Origin: Augochlora pura
Lineage: Eukaryota; Arthropoda; Insecta; Hymenoptera; Halictidae
Assembly: GCF_028453695.1 (NCBI RefSeq)
Contig: NC_135775.1
Coordinates: forward strand, 10,742,046-10,806,045
DNA: 64,000 nt
Reading direction: 5' to 3'
Both the position numbers and the translations under genes were made by a program. Position 1 is the first letter of the stretch; each line of letters opens with the position of its first letter. A model generated the notes under the pieces. That model was not told the DNA's origin. It saw nothing but the letters and a program-made list of their open reading frames with translations, and did no database searches. Below, piece by piece: positions 62,390 through 64,000 of this stretch.

Positions 62390-64000
62390 ATACGTTGTAT
62401 ATGAATTAAAATTACATTAAAAATTATAATATCTCTATGAGAAGACATTAAAATACATACCATTTTTATGAAACACTATACATTGTTTAAATTTTATAAA
62501 TATTCAACGTAAAATTATATAATTATTTTCAAACCTTAAACGATATACTATAAAATACATTCTTGCAATTTATTTGCGTGTTTAAAAATAAAATAGTCTT
62601 TGTAGACTGCTATTATAAAATTGTCTCTTGGGAATATTTAAATCTAAGTGGCATACCTGGGAAGATAGTTGAATACGGTAAGAGGTTGTTAGGCACATGT
62701 ATATTTTGTTACTGATCAAAGTGATAACGTTAACAAATTAGATTATAAAAAATAGATTTTACTCATTAGAATCTTCCCTTGTCGTTTCGTGTAAGTTCTT
62801 TCTAAAAGTAGATAATAGATTCTAATGTACATACATACTACACATACATATATGTACTAAAGTCGAGGTATAGGAATATGTATGTACATAACTGACACAT
62901 TATGTATATATATATATATCAGAATTCATAGCTGACAAGAAAATATACAAGTATATCTCTTGTACTGATTTACTGATTGTAAGAATTTTATATCTATGCT
63001 AGAAAAAAATTTCCTCTTGTTGAGTGTTATTCTAGTGCAAGTTCAAGAATTGATGAGTATAGGAGCATGAAGTATAGTACCTTATACCTACACGTATAAG
63101 GTAGACAAAAATAATATACTGAAAAGAAATAAAAAATTATGCTGTGTTTAAGTTTCTTTTTATCAGGAAAATTTCTTTAATCGACTGGTAATGTTTCCAT
63201 TATGATATTATATAATAATGACCAAGTACCAACATTTTATCACTAGATAACTATAGTGTTTTACATTGTGGCGGTTTATTCGAATTCAATTTTAATCGGA
63301 GGGAAAGTGTTTCCATTTCGAATTTGCTAATTGAAGGAATTCTTTAGGCTTCATAATATACATTGCCATAAATGCTGACTGATCTACATATGTTTATTAT
63401 TACATTTGCATTAATTCCACCATTTATTGAAGTGGCTACAGTATGCATGAAGAATCTATTTCCATAAAAACCATTCTTAAGCAATATTATATATAGTCAA
63501 TGGTGTAGGCAGTCATTAGAGATATTTAAAAATCTAATATTTGATCCTTGAAATATTAATTCTAAGCTCTCGGTTTTCGCGTTATTTATAGCTTACAAAT
63601 TTCGCCACCAGATGATACCACAGCACGTTATTCTTCGTGTTTGCATAATATGTATATTGAAGATTCTGTAGAACACTACTGAGTTTACAATTAAATGTTT
63701 AAGGAATATTTATTTCACTATATAAGTGTTTTAAATCGTTCACATTTGTCTTATTAACTAATTTAACATTCCATTCTATTTTTATTGAAAATTTGTCCAC
63801 CAATATTTTAGTGGTACTTGTATGTCTTGTGAGCCTCTGAAAATAAAACATGCTCTATTATTGTAGAGTCTTTCATAATATATTAATCCGAAGGTACTTT
63901 CAAAATAATGAACTTACTCAAACGTGGATAATTTATTATGTAGAAAAAGATTGATGATCCAATAGCAATTTGAAAAATTGGAGCTACACCTGTCTTCAAA
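62390..64000. other. Noncoding, right edge
   Basis: AT-rich sequence with a short TA microsatellite near 62907-62920. No gene recognised. Confidence 0.4.

Overview
This 64 kb window looks like nuclear DNA of an insect, most likely a hymenopteran. It is AT-rich, most introns are short with GT-AG borders, the genes are typical animal genes, and the intergenic DNA is full of mariner/Tc1-like and piggyBac-like miniature elements and LTR retrotransposons. The species call is inference. I traced exons by hand; in each of five genes every splice phase closes, which is the main support for the models. I recognised no tRNA, rRNA or CRISPR.

Left third (1-24300): a tramtrack-group BTB protein with two C2H2 fingers (843-3467, +); a membrane-linked WS/DGAT-type O-acyltransferase of about 645 residues whose HHxxxDG active-site motif is altered (5786-10831, +); about 7 kb with no gene I can support; and an SLC16 monocarboxylate-transporter-like protein of about 994 residues with a 300-residue N-terminal extension and a uORF (17841-24106, -).

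Middle (24300-41300) is gene-poor and repeat-rich. It holds a piggyBac-like MITE, several mariner/Tc1-like MITEs (one with 207-bp inverted repeats and a transposase remnant) and short tandem repeats. A badly decayed Ty3/gypsy element (32219-35549) has itself been hit by at least one MITE and by a 247-bp solo LTR.

Right third (41300-64000): Vps8, the CORVET tethering subunit (41385-48052, +), with two GTCACGTGAT E-boxes and an NRF-1-like site upstream; a 257-residue helical protein I do not recognise (48199-49791, -), tail to tail with Vps8; and a USP36/scrawny-type ubiquitin hydrolase (51772-55888, -). About 1.4 kb upstream of the USP36 start codon is a young Ty3/gypsy insertion (57284-62385, minus orientation). 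Its LTRs differ only at one GA run and it has a 4-bp target duplication, but gag is broken and no reverse transcriptase is recognisable, so it was probably mobilised by an intact relative elsewhere.

The genes do not form a pathway. Vps8 is endosomal, USP36 nuclear/nucleolar, SLC16 at the plasma membrane, the acyltransferase probably in the ER, and the BTB protein a transcription factor. I saw no clearly new gene system. The best leads are the altered acyltransferase active site, the young non-autonomous gypsy copy, the paired piggyBac-like MITEs, a dispersed repeat shared by two gene neighbourhoods, and the unassigned helical protein.
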